This document shows positions 28,961-41,325 of a DNA stretch of 64,000 nt, one piece after another. Where the stretch lies: positions 65,095,043 through 65,159,042 of the forward strand of contig OZ024875.1 of assembly GCA_964017185.1 (NCBI GenBank), written 5' to 3'. The notes under the pieces were generated by a model. It was given only the letters and a program-made list of their open reading frames with translations, was not told the DNA's origin and ran no database searches. How positions within the stretch are numbered: the stretch's first letter is position 1; each line of letters starts with the position of its first letter. This DNA comes from Rugalucina vietnamica. Lineage: Eukaryota; Mollusca; Bivalvia; Lucinida; Lucinidae. Made by a program: the position numbers and the translations under genes.

Positions 28961-29668
28961 GTGATAGCTGGAACTAGAAGGGCAATAAATTTTGTCAGTG
29001 ATAAAAGAAATGTGCACAAAGTATGGGTCATCTGCCTTAAGGAAGCTTGACTAGGAACAGTGTGGATATAATAATCTGCCTTCCGAATATGGCTTTGGCC
29101 ATTGACCATAGACATGAAGCATTATAACCAAAATCAAAGGATTATTTGCTGCAAACAAGTTGCATCTTTGTTGGATGATACAATTATTGAAGATGGTAGA
29201 AGAATCCTAGAAGAGGCCTGTTGTATCCATCCAGGTATGTATATCATTACTCATCAAGACTGAATGTAACTTGTTACCAAAACATAAATACTTGGCTCAA
29301 TTTAGTTTGTAAGGAAGTTTAAAGCTCTAGTTATGGTGTACCCATCTGGTTTACCAATTAACAAAAATTAATAACAGCCTTGCGGTTTGTCAGACAGGTT
29401 AACAATATGTAGAGGATGAATCATTTATTTTCTTCAATGAAATCTTTTGTAGTATATAAAAAGACAACAACATCAAAGCAGATCACAAAAGTTTGATTTC
29501 CAGATACAGGAAATATTTTTCCACTGAGACTTATGCAATTTGCTCTTCAGTAACTTACTGGCAAAAGGAAGGGCTCTGAATGAGTGCTCTTTTGAAAACA
29601 ATAAAGCAAAAATAAAGGTCAATTCGTAGTACAGATGCACAACATTTCAGATGTTCAGTACATGGTCA
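28961..29668. other. Intergenic, nothing firm
   Basis: No element ends. The stretch 29180-29235 before gtatgtat looks weakly exon-like (GATGGTAGAAGAATCC), but it has no supported acceptor or homology. Confidence 0.4.
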
Positions 29669-29935
29669 GCCCCCATGGATGAGTGGTTAAGAGTGCTGAT
29701 ATTTCATTACCATGCTTAACCATTCGAACATCTCACCATTGTGTCTTGTGTGGGTTCGAGCCCCACACCGGGCACATGTGAGACAAGCCAAGTTATGCTT
29801 GCAGGTGTGCCAGGTGTTTTTCTTAGGAATTCTCCCGTTTTCACCCCACCTATGGATTGGCCCTTCTCAAATGAGCTGAAATAATCTTGAAAGGGAAGTT
29901 AAACTGAATAATAATAATAAAATAAATCAATAAAG
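29669..29935 (+). mobile_element. tRNA-derived SINE
   Basis: atggatgagtggttaagag and gggttcgagccccac boxes; tail agttaaactgaat then (AAT)n. Same family as 17466-17672. Confidence 0.82.
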
Positions 29936-31170
29936 CAAAATATAAAGGTCATTCAAGGTACAGATGCACAACTGTTATTTTCAGATTGTACATGTACTTT
30001 CAGACTGAATCTATCCAAATCCAAGAGATGTGAACAGAATGAAGTGCAACTGCTTTTATCCTTGGCCTAGCTCACACCCGGTTAACTCTGTATATACACA
30101 GAGCGTTACAATACGACAGCCAGTCATGGTGCTCTTACGAGTTTGTATTGGAGGCCTTGCGAAGTGTCTTGGTGATGTTGCGAGGTGTATTGGTTACGGC
30201 GCGAGAGATTTGGTTCTGGCCTGTTTTGTACGCAAAATTTAATTCTAATGGGCGAAAAAAAAGCGTAAAAATGGTAAGATTTTACGGTTTAAGTGTTTTT
30301 AGGTATTTTAATAGATAAATCATCTCAATGCACGACACTTTTCATATCTGTAGTCACCTGTCACATATAAAATGTATTTTGGTTACTTTTTTTTAATTAG
30401 GTCGATTGTCGAAGCAAAATATTTGAACAATGTCTAACATAATTACAATCTGATTAGTAGACGTCGAATTATGCAATGTTTGGTGTCAAAATGCCATTTA
30501 TTTAAATAATCTTCCGAGATGAGATGTGTTGGTTACTGTCAGAAAGCCATACCGTTCCTTTACGACAGCCATTTTTAGTGTATTGGATGATTTACGACAG
30601 ATTGTGATGGTGCCCTTACGAATTTGGAACATATCTTAGAATATGTTACACACATAATATAGCATTATGGCCCTACATGAGCCACTTAAAGTAATGAGTA
30701 CCCACACGGAGATCATGGAGAAATTATTTACGACTTCTCAGTTGTTAACTTGACCCTTCCTTACAATGTTGTCGACTTCAAACCGCATATCATGCACAAA
30801 TTGGATATTGTACGCCACTTTTCAAACGCCACACGCCAATGCGATAGTTGTATACGTAGAATCTACATATAATATCAGAAATCGCAAGCTTTACTAGTAC
30901 AGTAACTTAAGCAATTTATAAGCCTTTGAACAAGGATGGATCTTGTGTACACTTAGTCACCAAGGAATAGATTTACAGGTATGAATCGAATCAAACCTGA
31001 TGCCGTAGGACGGTCGGTAGTTTATACTTCATTGGCGTGTGACTGTCTGCCATTTACACGTACATGTACGTAAGCAGATGGCCCGAGATCTATAAACTCG
31101 TACATTACATTGTTTCTTTATAAATGGTACCCATTGCCACCGTTTTAAAACAAAATAAATAAATAAATAA

Positions 31171-31378
31171 AGCCGTTACGTGACAAACCAACAATCTGGG
31201 TTACCAACCAGGTCTTACACAAACCAGCCTGCCCAGCCGCGTGAATAGAAGATAGCTAGAAGCTTGAAATTTCAGATTGGAAGAAGAGGAATTGGTACTT
31301 TCCGTGTAGCGAAAACTAAGGCAATTTTGTATGTAACCACAAAGCTTAGATGCGACTTGGTTGTTTTATATGCAGAGC
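31171..31378 (+). mobile_element. MITE A copy, degenerate right half
   Basis: agccgttacgtgacaaacca, aaccaggtcttacacaaacc and agctagaagcttgaaatttc; nested in the 30073-32429 element. Confidence 0.8.
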
Positions 31379-31763
31379 GTAGTTTTATTAACGCAGATGC
31401 TCAATAAATAAATTCAAACAATAAAGTTAGCACATAGACTTTCGAGTTTGCTGCAGATGATATGGATAGGTCAGCCGTATGCTTTCATCGTTTCCGTATC
31501 TAATCCGTATCTGATCTGTATCTAATAATATAAGGTATAAACACAACAAAAGCAGCTTACCAACAAAGGAATTCGCGCGCACGTGAACGGTAAACGGCTT
31601 TAATTTATGCTGATTGCCAGGCGCCATGCAGAGCAACAGCTGAACTAGTATAATTATTCGATCTCAGCCCGAATCGAGCATGAATTTTGATAGCGCGTCC
31701 ACGTATTAAAATGTGATGATATGCTATAAAATAACGTGTGTCATTATTTTCTTCATTTTACAT

Positions 31764-31764
<1 letters not shown>

Positions 31765-31810
<46 letters not shown>

Positions 31811-31820
31811 TTTTTTTTTT
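31765..31820. repeat. Poly-T tract, about 55 bp
   Basis: T run broken once by AA; inside the 2.36 kb TIR element. Confidence 0.9.
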
Positions 31821-32482
31821 CAAATATGCGATAATAGCTCCTCCTCTATGTAAGAAACCTCTTGCAAGTCGCTGCAATATCAGAAAGACACTAATACAAA
31901 CTATCGCACTGTAACTAAGACACTGTATGCAAGACTCCAATACTCTCGCTGCAAGATTCGTATCGTAACCAAGACAAAGAGTGATAAAGTAAACGAACAT
32001 TTTGCACCAATTTGTTTATAAAGATAAAAGAAAATTCCGGACGTAGTGGACATTTTCATAATCAACAGATAAAAGAGTATGGTGCTCAAAGTACATTATT
32101 TCCAAAATTTAAGATATTACAGAAAAAAATGTAGTTAATTGTGAAGTTGGGCATATTTTCGACATTCTAATATTCGTCTGGGCTGCCATCAGTACCCAGT
32201 AAACAAACATTTGCATTGTGGCAAACAATATGCGAATCCTCATCTCATTCTTTGTCTGTTAACCTCTGTTTGTCACTGAAAAGATTTTTGTCACCGATTT
32301 TCCTGTCCACCACGAGTTCTCTGCATGTAACCAAGACATCTCGCAACGCCTCCAAGACAATTCGTAAGGGCACCCAGACTTGCTATCGTATTGTAACGCT
32401 CTGTGTATATACAGAGTTAACCGGGTGTGTAGCTGATACAACTTCTGTTTAACTTCACACAGGTGAGCAAGTGGATGTATAA

Positions 32483-32722
32483 GAGCCACATCACAAGAAA
32501 ACGGGTCTTCAGAGTTTCCAACCAGGTCTGACATAAACCAAGCTGTACAGCCACAGAAGATAGCTAGAAGCTTGAAAATTCGGATCTAGGAAGAAGGGGG
32601 ATTGTACTATCTGAGTAGCCAAAAAAAAAGGTGCTGATCAGCTTCGCAGTTACTGCTGCGAAGCTGATCTGCGCCTTTGTTTTCGCATAGGTGAAAATCC
32701 TGTTTTCTCATGACACGGCTCA
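32483..32722 (+). mobile_element. MITE A copy, full length
   Basis: gagccacatcacaagaaaac to ttctcatgacacggctc with strong hairpin gctgatcagcttcgcagtta. Confidence 0.92.
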
Positions 32723-33219
32723 TGATATTTAGTATTTGTTTTATCCAAAGACAAGCTTAAGTAATGGCCAGTTTCAATGGATTCTATAAAGTCGGGAGAC
32801 CGTCGGGAATGGGCTGGATTTGACGGTCGGAAATCGGATAAACCCCACAAGATTGGGTGATATCACATGTAATTAAAGATGAAGAGGAAAATGACCATTT
32901 TGGACTTGAAACCAATTGCTGTTAGGTGGTATACTGGTATGAAACCAAATCTGATGTGCTCTGAATGAATTCATTATTAAACATGCCATACCTATATACA
33001 GCCTGACCTCTCTCGCTGTTTGATTCAATTTTATGCTGTTGATCATATGATCATAAAAAAGGCTTTTCTGCAGATTATTATATTATTGTAATGGAGTCCT
33101 TTTTTTTTTAAAAAAAAAAATCATGGAATCCAACAACCCAGGTAAGATAATGAGCTTTTTAAATGAATGCATCCTGTCAGTTTAGCTGCAGTAATGTTCA
33201 GGTCTGTTACAAATTATTT

Positions 33220-33453
33220 GAGCCGCCTCGTGGAAAAACCAACAATCTGCATATGCGAAAACAAAGGCGCAGATCAGCTTCGCGGTAACCGCGAAGCTGA
33301 TCAGCACCTTTGTTTTCGCTACTCGGATAGTACAATTCCTCCTCTACTTAACTCCAAAATTTCAAGCTTCTAGCTCTTTTCTGTGACTGTACAGAGCCAT
33401 TTGTGTCAGACCTGTTCGGAAACCACATTGTTGGTTTTCCCACGATGAGGCTC
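33220..33453 (-). mobile_element. MITE A copy, full length, ATTT duplication
   Basis: attt-gagccgcctcgtggaaaa and tcccacgatgaggctc-attt; near-perfect central palindrome cttcgcggtaaccgcgaag. Confidence 0.95.
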
Positions 33454-34068
33454 ATTTAGGTTTAGAAAACTTTTTGCCAGTGATTTATACGAACTAATTA
33501 CATGCTTATTAATTTTAACAGTAAAAAATGAGCAGTTTGCTTCCTTATTACCTGTGCTGCATAACATCTGTTTGTAGAATGGATGTGAAGGTTGCTCCTA
33601 GTAAGAAAACCACTTTAGCGTAGAAATTGATTAGCCTGCCAAATTTTTTGCAGTCTCAATAATTCAGCACCTTTACTATTTGCATAGGATAAAATAGGAT
33701 AAAACTTTCCATGCTAAGCTCAGCTTAGGTCTGAGTTTAATAAGCATTTCCATGCTCAACTCAGCTGAGCATGAAAATCTTACTGCTCATAAAAAAGGCG
33801 CCAACAATGAAATTTTATTGGTCTATATTCTCAATGTATGACATTTATACTGCTCATAAATGTTGAAGTGTCAATTACAATTTATATTATGGCATCTTGA
33901 TATTGATGAGCATGATGAATTTCATGCTCAGCTGATATGAGTTGGAAATGAAAAATTTTCAGTCATTTTTAGAATTTTGAAGAGCCGAGTGAAAACCCAC
34001 AAGCATATTTTCTTTTCTTACATGTGCTGTAATCCATCAACAATTTAATTATGTTTCAGATGGCATGT
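33454..34068. other. Intergenic; short palindromes only
   Basis: Several catgctcaactcagctgagc-type palindromes at about 33710-33940 may be another foldback repeat; boundaries not seen. Confidence 0.45.
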
Positions 34069-34304
34069 GAGCCGCATCGTGAGAAAACCGGATTTTTGCC
34101 TATGCGAAAACAAAGGCGCAGATCAGCTTCGCAGTAACTGCGAAGCTGATCAGCGCCTTTGTTTTCGCCACTCGGATGGTACAATTCCTCTTCTTCCTCG
34201 AAATTTCAAGCTGCTAGCCCTTGTCTGTAACAGTTACTGTACAGGCCGATTTATGTCGGACCAGGTCGGAAACCCCGAAGACCGGTTTTCTCGCGTCGAG
34301 GCTC
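34069..34304 (-). mobile_element. MITE A copy, full length, ATGT duplication
   Basis: atgt-gagccgcatcgtgagaaa and ttctcgcgtcgaggctc-atgt; hairpin cttcgcagtaactgcgaag. Confidence 0.95.
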
Positions 34305-34314
34305 ATGTATTATT

Positions 34315-34356
34315 GGTTGGAAATGTCAGAGAAGACCAGACAGTAGCCATAATTCT
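34315..34356. repeat. 42-bp direct repeat, copy 1
   Basis: ggttggaaatgtcagagaag...cagtagccataattct; one mismatch to 34586-34627. The pair brackets a MITE A copy. Confidence 0.93.
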
Positions 34357-34361
34357 AGCTA

Positions 34362-34585
34362 GCCGAGTCTCAAGAAAACCTGTCTTCTGAGTTTTGATTA
34401 GGCCCGACTTAAACCAGCCTGTACTGTCAATGAAGCAGGCTAGAAGCTTGAAATTTCAGATTTAAGAAGAAGGGGGATTTTACTATTCATGAAGAAAAAA
34501 CAAAGGTGCTGATCAGCTGTATAGTTACTGCACAGCTGATTTGCGTCTTTGCTTTTGCCTATGCAAAAGGCAGGTTTTCTCGTGA
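34362..34585 (+). mobile_element. MITE A copy between 42-bp direct repeats
   Basis: agccgagtctcaagaaaacc to aggttttctcgtga; lacks the last bases of the right TIR and instead runs into the repeat. Confidence 0.88.
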
Positions 34586-34627
34586 GGTTGGAAATGTCAG
34601 AGAAGAGCAGACAGTAGCCATAATTCT
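34586..34627. repeat. 42-bp direct repeat, copy 2
   Basis: As 34315-34356 with a single C/G difference. Confidence 0.93.
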
Positions 34628-35130
34628 CAGAGAAAATGTCTAGACAGCTTGGACTGATGTAAAAGGTACCAAAAATACAATTACATGTACCAGTTAACAG
34701 GTACTGTTTCAAAATGCACCCCCCCCCCTTGCCCCTCTACTGCTGGTCCTCTTGCAGGCTGATATACAGTGTTTTACAAGTATTAACAAAAATAAAATGT
34801 TTTCAATTAGACTAGAAATGATTGATGCTTTTCAGAAACTAATTTAACAAATGAACACTTCATTGGAAAGTTAAAATGCTATAAATTGCAATAAAACTCA
34901 TGGTTACAGATGAAAGAAAGGCAATAACAATTACATGATTACAATATATTTCACTTTCATTACTATTACATATGGGGTTAAAGACCTCAAAAGTTTGAGA
35001 GAGGAAATTGGTTGAAGATGATAAGTAGTATGATGCACTTCCTATGTTTTGATCTATGTTGACTCATAAATTGACTGAAATTAATTAATGGATGAAAAAG
35101 TATATCAGTATCATGAATCAAGTTTTTTTT

Positions 35131-35197
35131 ATGCTCCCAACTTTGAAAAAGTTGCTCCCAACTTTGAAAAAGTTGGAAGGGCATATTGCTTTCGGCA

Positions 35198-35236
<39 letters not shown>

Positions 35237-36669
35237 GTGTCTGTTAACTTCTGAATGGTGCATGCTAGGGATTTGAAATTTCATTTATGTATTCCTCATG
35301 AAAAAATAATTGACCCATATTTTTTTTCATGTCCGAGTTATGCCCCTTTTCCGAGTTATGTCCCTTTGAAAACAAAATTTGAAAATCTTGTGTGCAAGAT
35401 ATCTCAAAAAGTATTTGAGCTAGAGCCTTCATATTTGGCATACTGGTTGGGGCTGACGAGTAGATGACCTGATCAACTTTGGGTAACTTTCTGTCAAATT
35501 TTGACAAAAATATGGAATTTTGAAATTTTGATTGATTTTTCCACTTTTCGGTGAAATTTGAAACTTTTGAGGTTCTGAAATTTCATATATGTATTCCTCA
35601 TGAAAAAATAGTTGACCCGTATTTTTTTTCATGTCTGAGTTATGCCCCTTTTCTGAGTTATGTCCCTTTGAAAACAAAATTTGAAAATCTTGTGTGCAAG
35701 ATATCTCAAAAAGTATTTGAGCTAGAGCCTTCATATTTGGCATACTGGTTGGGGCTGACGAGTAGATGACCTGATCAACTTTTGGTAACTTTCTGTCAAA
35801 TTTTGACAAAAATATGGAATTTTGAAATTTTGATTGATTTTTCCACTTTTCGGTGAAATTTGAAACTTTTGAATGATGAATGCTAGGGTTTTGAAATTTC
35901 CTATAAGTATTCCTCATGAAAAAATAGTTGACCCGTATTTTTTTTCATGTCCGAGTTATGCCCCTTTTCTGAGTTATGTCCCTTTGAAAACAAAATTTGA
36001 AAATCTTGTGCAAGATATCTCAAAAAGTATTTGAGCTAGAGCCTTCATATTTGGCATACTGATTGGGGCTGACAAGTATATGACCTGATCAACTTTTGAG
36101 AATTTTCTGTCAAATTTTGACAAAAATATGGAATTTTGAAATTTGGGCTGAAAAGTTCAGTTTTCGGCGAAATTTGAAACTTTTGAACAGTGAATGCTAG
36201 GGTTTAGCATTTACACATACAAATTCCTCATGAAATAATAGTTGATCCGTATTTTTTTCATTGCCGAGTTATGCCCCTTTTTTGGAGTTATGTCCCTTTG
36301 AAATCAAAATTTGAAAATCATGTGTACAAGATATCTCAAAAAGTATTTGAGCAAGAGCCTTCATATTTGGAAAACTGTTTGGGCTGAGAGGAAGATCACC
36401 GGATTAACTTTTGAGGACTTTCCGTCAAATGTTGATAAAATTACTTTTTATTTATTTTTTTTTTAATTTTTACTCCATTTCTAACTTGTCAGCAAAAAGC
36501 TTTCATTCTGTTTCAGGATCCAGGTCAAAACAGAGGCAATTGAACAGCTTCTTCAGGAAATAATTTCTTTTTTTTTTCATTTGAATGAAATAAATGGTTC
36601 AAACAAACTGCCACTTTAGGGACAAGCATACAGTTGGGGGCATAGTGTTTTACAAACACGCATTTCTAG
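35131..36669 (+). mobile_element. Helentron-like element with (CTGT)n and ~307 bp core repeats
   Basis: 5' ATGCTCCCAAC after a T run, 3' arm CAGTTGGGGGCATAG, hairpin GTGTTTTACAAACAC and CTAG before T. (GTCT)n at 35199-35243; four core units with gaatgctagggttttgaaat and cgagttatgcccc. The 162-codon minus-strand ORF (35429-35917) is just these repeats. Confidence 0.9.
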
Positions 36670-36713
36670 TTTACTGGTTTTTAGAAACCGATCTTACTGC
36701 TGAGAAATCGCAC

Positions 36714-36930
36714 TGGGTTATCTAGAGACAAACAACGTGACTGAGAACACTAACCCTGATGAAATCACTGTAAGGCTGTGGGATGAAAATACCTGTGTTG
36801 GAACAACTTAACATAGATCAGAGTTATGGCAAGTTGTTCCAAGACACATATATATTACCAACTGTCGCTTATTGGTTTCATCTGCAGTGTTTGTTCTCAG
36901 TTGTGTAGGTTGTCTCTGTATAATTGGTGT
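36714..36930. mobile_element. MITE D copy
   Basis: ttatctagagacaaacaac and gttgtctctgtataattgg are inverted, as are ctgatgaaatca and tggtttcatctgcag; the centre has gaacaactta...agttgttcc. Confidence 0.8.
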
Positions 36931-37187
36931 AGAAATGTTGTTGGAAAAACAGTCAGAATTGCAAGTAGTGTAGATAGACACTAATCAGACTGCTCAGTCA
37001 GATTTTGAATTAATATACACTGACTATAATAATGTCCAAATAAATTTTTATGAAAAATAAGATAGCAAAACCGAGTAACAAGTGTGATGGCCAAAAAATA
37101 AGAGGGAAGCATTTGTTTACTTTGTCTGGTGCAAATCTTTAACGCTGATCAAAGTGAGTAAAAGTGAAGATGTTCTCTCCATTATTT

Positions 37188-37401
37188 GAGCCGTGACATG
37201 AGAAAACCGGTCTTCATGGTTTCCGACCAGGTCCGACACAAACCGGCCTGTACATCTACAGAAGAAAGCTAGTAGCTTGAAATTTCAGATATATAGAAAG
37301 AAGAGGGATTATACTATCCGTGTAGCGAAACAAAGCTGCTGATCAGCTGTGCAGTTACTACACAGCTGATCTGCACCTTTGTTTTTGCACAGGAAAAAAT
37401 C
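37188..37401 (+). mobile_element. MITE A copy, right end lost
   Basis: gagccgtgacatgagaaaac through gcacagctgatctgcacc; the final TIR is missing. Confidence 0.88.
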
Positions 37402-37529
37402 ATTTCAGTGGTTAACAGAAGCAAAACATGCTCATAAACACTGGAACCTCTTCAAAAGTGGCTCATTCTGGCATATGGAAGTGCTTGAAAACATGAATAG
37501 GAAAGTCATAATCTGTGGTTAAATAAGTA

Positions 37530-37690
37530 TGGCTTGGCACAGTGGTTTAAAGCCACTCACATTGTAAAACGGGTTGCAGGTTCTCTAGTCCTTCATTTGA
37601 AACTTTGAACTCAGGTCTCATCTCTGTATGACCTTAGCTGTTGGTGGGAGACTGGGAGTGGTTAAACCCAAAATCAACCAACTATTTAGA
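37530..37690 (+). mobile_element. SINE-like sequence, degenerate
   Basis: ggcacagtggtttaaagcc, gggttgcaggttctctag and ctctgtatgaccttagctgt; related to 42872-43020. Confidence 0.55.
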
Positions 37691-37886
37691 ATGTACTGGT
37701 CTCACTCAAATTAAGTATGTGTATATCATACAATCCATGTGTGCAGGGAATCTTCATTGAAAAAATTCAAGCAACAGGACCTGGTTAAATTTCATACCAG
37801 TGCATTCATAAAATTTAAAACATTGCATTACAATTAAGACTTGTATAATTCTGGTCCATTGAAAAAGGCATAATGAATGCATATTT

Positions 37887-37972
37887 GAGCTACATCATGA
37901 GAAAACTGCACAGCTGATCTGTGGCTTTGTTTTTCGCATATGCAGATTTTTTGTTTTCTGATGATACTCATG
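37887..37972 (+). mobile_element. MITE A internal deletion derivative (86 bp)
   Basis: gagctacatcatgagaaaac joined to gcacagctgatctgtggc and ttctgatgatactc: both ends kept, middle lost. Confidence 0.85.
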
Positions 37973-38218
37973 AATTACCAGTAGATTGAAGGTGCATCCA
38001 TGTTAATGATTTTAGCAGAAAAATGCATTGGTTCATTTGCACTGAATATTTCTAAAGATAGGAAAATGATATGAATCATGTGAAAAACCTGTTTCAACAG
38101 CTTGGAGGCAGATTGTCTCAAAATATATGCCATATTATCATGTAATAATCAGCGTTGGGGTGGGGTGGGGGGTGGGGGGTACTCTCTCTGTATTTCAGCG
38201 CTTTACACTGGGCTCTAG

Positions 38219-38690
38219 TACAAGATACAAGATACAAGATACAAGATTTATTCAGATAACCTCCATAACAGTCGGTGTCCTCCAATACATATTTATAACA
38301 TACAACAACATACATGTACTTGTAGTGCGATGAGGGATGTTGAATGAATATGATGAGATAATATGACATAATAGTTAGCATTCCAAGTTATCTTAAGACA
38401 AGAGACATTGTTATAAACTCACAAACATATTTTGTCTCCTCAGCAGTTGCTGGGTTCATTAAATGAACAAATGCATTGAATGAGGCATCACTACCAGGTT
38501 TCAAATCATGATAAGTTATATTCAGTGTTTTAAATAAATCATTTCTAAGCGCAGAATTCATAGAACAATACAGCATGAAATGCTCTTCATCTTCAATTTC
38601 ATTACAACTAGTACAAAGTCTACTCTCACGAGGAATCCGAGGTCTAAAATAGCGACCTCGTTCTATTAGTAAATTAAAGCTCTACTGGTC
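38219..38690 (-). mobile_element. Non-LTR (LINE) retrotransposon 3' fragment
   Basis: On the minus strand from about 38685: NLLIERGRYFRPRIPRESRL, then CTSCNEIEDEEHFMLYCSMN, the C-terminal Cys/His region seen after reverse transcriptases of many mollusc LINEs (CxxC...H..C). It ends at a stop near 38388, followed by a short 3' UTR and a tail of tandem atcttgt units (38219-38249). 5'-truncated, as is usual for LINE insertions. The reverse transcriptase core is absent. Confidence 0.82.
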
Positions 38691-38699
38691 CTAATGGCC

Positions 38700-40844
38700 C
38701 AACACAGATGGCTATATTGGCTTATGCTGTTCAGGTAGATTGTGCAGCAGGTTGCAAGAAACATGCAGGTATCGTTTTTCATTACTTGATTAGGATAGCC
38801 TCTAAATGTGGCGGTGTACCCCTATATTTACGGGTGCATGTCTATTTCGAAATAGGCATGCATGGACCGATCGGTTAACCACTTCGGTCATTTTGACCCT
38901 GCCATTACACCATTAAAAACAGTGTGTAGTTTTTCAGCTAAAGGGTACCACATTGTCTACTTGAAAAATACTGATAGTAAAATGGAGCCTATGGGAGCCT
39001 TAGATATTAGAACAAGACTGATTTTTCACCTCAACTGTTGTTAATTATGTTACCTATGATGTAAAATAGCTTTTCACAGGTTTTTAATGAATCATTACTG
39101 GAAATGGTTAGCTCAGACACACTTCCTGTCAAACTAGTAGGAGCCAGGCTGGAGAGAAATATAACAAAATTTTATTTAGCTATTTTTCCGAAAAAAAGAA
39201 GGGAAAAATAATGTCCTCATTCTGTTGTTTTAACATTATTATGCTAGCAACAATTACTTCAGACTTGATTGTCCCTTTTTGTTTTTCAAATTATTTTATT
39301 GTCTGTATTTTTGCTTTGTTTTGTTTTGTGTGGGCTCAAGCCATTGCTGACTAGCATTTAGTGTCTAGTGTTTAAGCAATTATGTAGTTGTGGAATTTAT
39401 AATAGCTCATTGCCACAACACTGGCTTTTTACCTGCAAAAAATAATTTGCTCCAATGTGTGTTTGGATGGACAGGTATATATAAGATTTTCTTTTTCTTC
39501 AAATTGAGAGAGAAAAAAACTATAGCTGATAACTTAAACAAATATTCATGTATAATGAAATAATGAGAAAATGACTTATTTGAAATTGTATGATTTAGAT
39601 TTTCACAACTGGATATGGCAATGGAATTATGGAAACTATTCTTTGTTTAATACAAAATATTGGATAGAATTCAATTTATAAGAAGTAATGTGAAATTGGC
39701 ATAATTGAACTATCAATAAGTGTAATAAATGACACACCTGAAAATTTGAAAGTGACCACACTTGTAGAGAAAAGATTACAAGATAACATCAGTAATAAAA
39801 CAATTAAACACTGAATGGTGGAATCTAAAGAACTATGCCTTGGATTAAATTGGAAACCTAAAAATTGTGATCTGATTACTGTCAGAGTAGATGTTTCATT
39901 CACAACAATGGTAAACAAACAAAAAAGGTAAACAAATGTTATTTTCACAGTTTTTGTAAGTGCTAATGCAGTTATTCAAACCATTCAGTGTTTTAGGGCT
40001 CACAGAACTACACATGTGTAGATCTAGCAACAAATTAAAACGGAAACATTCATATTTGGTAAAGATTTTCGTGATGTTCAATATGTATATTTGTGTTGTA
40101 ATGTGTATCTTAAGACTTGAGGCCAAAGTATATGTTATTGAATGAAAATAAGAAAATGTGAATGTACTAATGTGAATGAACTAAAGACCAAAGACATTTA
40201 GAGATGAGTTTCTCAAGACATTGAAGAAGGATCAAGTGTTTGCGGTTTTCTTTTATATGATGTGCTAATCAACTTTGAAATTGCTTTTCTTTTTGCTCCA
40301 ATATTTCAATGTATTTAAAGACGCCAGATGTTAATAGGGTTTAATGAAATAATAACAGAGTTTTGTATTGGTTTGCACTGGAAGTTCCACTTATGAAGGA
40401 CTTATATGTTTTGCAAACTGACAAGTTGCGATTTTGGTCCATTTGTATGAGGAAATGATTTTGTTCTTAGGATTGATACATTGATGTGTCGAGTTACTAT
40501 ACTTTGTGCTTAAATAGTGCCAATTATAGTCAATGGAATTAAAATTAGGCATCAATTTGGATTTCTGATAATTAACTTTTGGTAGGTATTAACTTAAATA
40601 TTTTATATTTGTTCTAATAAGCACACAGCGCCCTAAACCTTTCAGAACAAAATATCGATATGATAATCACTTTTTAAAGAGCTTTCTAAATCCATTCTCA
40701 AAGTATTTTTCTTGCAAAAGTAAGTGTAGTTATCGGAAAGACTTTATTATGATAACTAAGAAAAGAACTGACTTGCACTTATTGGAACATGGGTGCTAAA
40801 TAGAATGATAATGATTTTATTACCATGTTTGATAATGATATATT
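38700..40844. other. 2.1 kb AT-rich spacer, nothing supported
   Basis: Between the LINE fragment and MITE A at 40845. Small ORFs on both strands (for example 39676-39948 minus) show no motif. It could hold the promoter and first non-coding exon of the gene starting at 41164, but no TATA or initiator stands out. Confidence 0.45.
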
Positions 40845-41062
40845 AGCCATCTCGTGAGAAAACCCAACAATGTGGTTTCTGTACAGGTCCAACACAAATC
40901 AGGCTGTACAGTCACAGAAGATGGCTAGAGGCTGGAAATTTTGGATTTCAGAAGAAGAACTACCCGTACAGCGAAGAAAAAAAGCACTGATCAGTTTTGC
41001 GAAGCTGATCTGCGTCTTTGTTTTTGCATATGCAGATTGTTTGTTTTTTCATGAGGTGGCTC
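40845..41062 (+). mobile_element. MITE A copy, near full length
   Basis: agccatctcgtgagaaaacc to tttcatgaggtggctc; about 100 bp upstream of the unknown gene's start exon. Confidence 0.88.
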
Positions 41063-41163
41063 ATATATTTATCTAATGTTTTTATAAGGGTTTTAGTCTG
41101 TAATCATTTTTATTTTACAATATGTTAGACCATAACAATAATTTTTCCTACCATATATTTCAG

Positions 41164-41325
41164 AGTGACCCCAGTATAATGAAAGCATCTGCAGACTCCA
41201 GTGTGTGAGGATGGGACAGGAATTATCAGTATACGCAGACAATATGCCACAGATACCCCATATACTGCCGCAGATCCAGGATTTCCTACCAAAGCTTTCT
41301 AAACACACTAAACATGATCAAAAGA
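41164..41325 (+). CDS. Unknown gene, exon with start codon (ATG 41211)
   Basis: Acceptor catatatttcag, donor gtaagt. An in-frame TGA at 41166-41168 makes ATG 41211 the first in-frame start; it has A at -3 and G at +4, a good initiation context. A 9-codon upstream ORF (41179-41208) ends 2 nt before it. The coding part reads MGQELSVYADNMPQIPHILP then QIQDFLPKLSKHTKHDQK. The 5' untranslated part implies a further upstream non-coding exon, not located. Confidence 0.68.

Larger units (their letters stand above)
30073..32429. mobile_element. 2.36 kb TIR element, TAGCT target duplication
   Basis: Left CACACCCGGTTAACTCTG and its inverted copy at the right continue for about 100 bp (TATATACACAGAGCGTTACA shared, then diverging). 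The 5-bp direct repeat TAGCT lies at 30068-30072 and 32430-32434. CAC-starting ends with a 5-bp target recall Transib-type transposons, but the following bases do not match CACWATG, so the family is open. No transposase seen. Inside are a MITE A, poly-T and CpG-containing unique DNA. Confidence 0.83.

Noticed and set aside
29129-29235. Possible terminal UPF2 exon ending at gtatgt (DGRRILEEA)
   Set aside because: No matching acceptor in the needed phase, 5 kb away, and the 24722 alternative fits better.
35429-35917. 162-codon minus-strand ORF
   Set aside because: Two copies of the same core repeat in a Helentron-like element; the peptide repeats itself.
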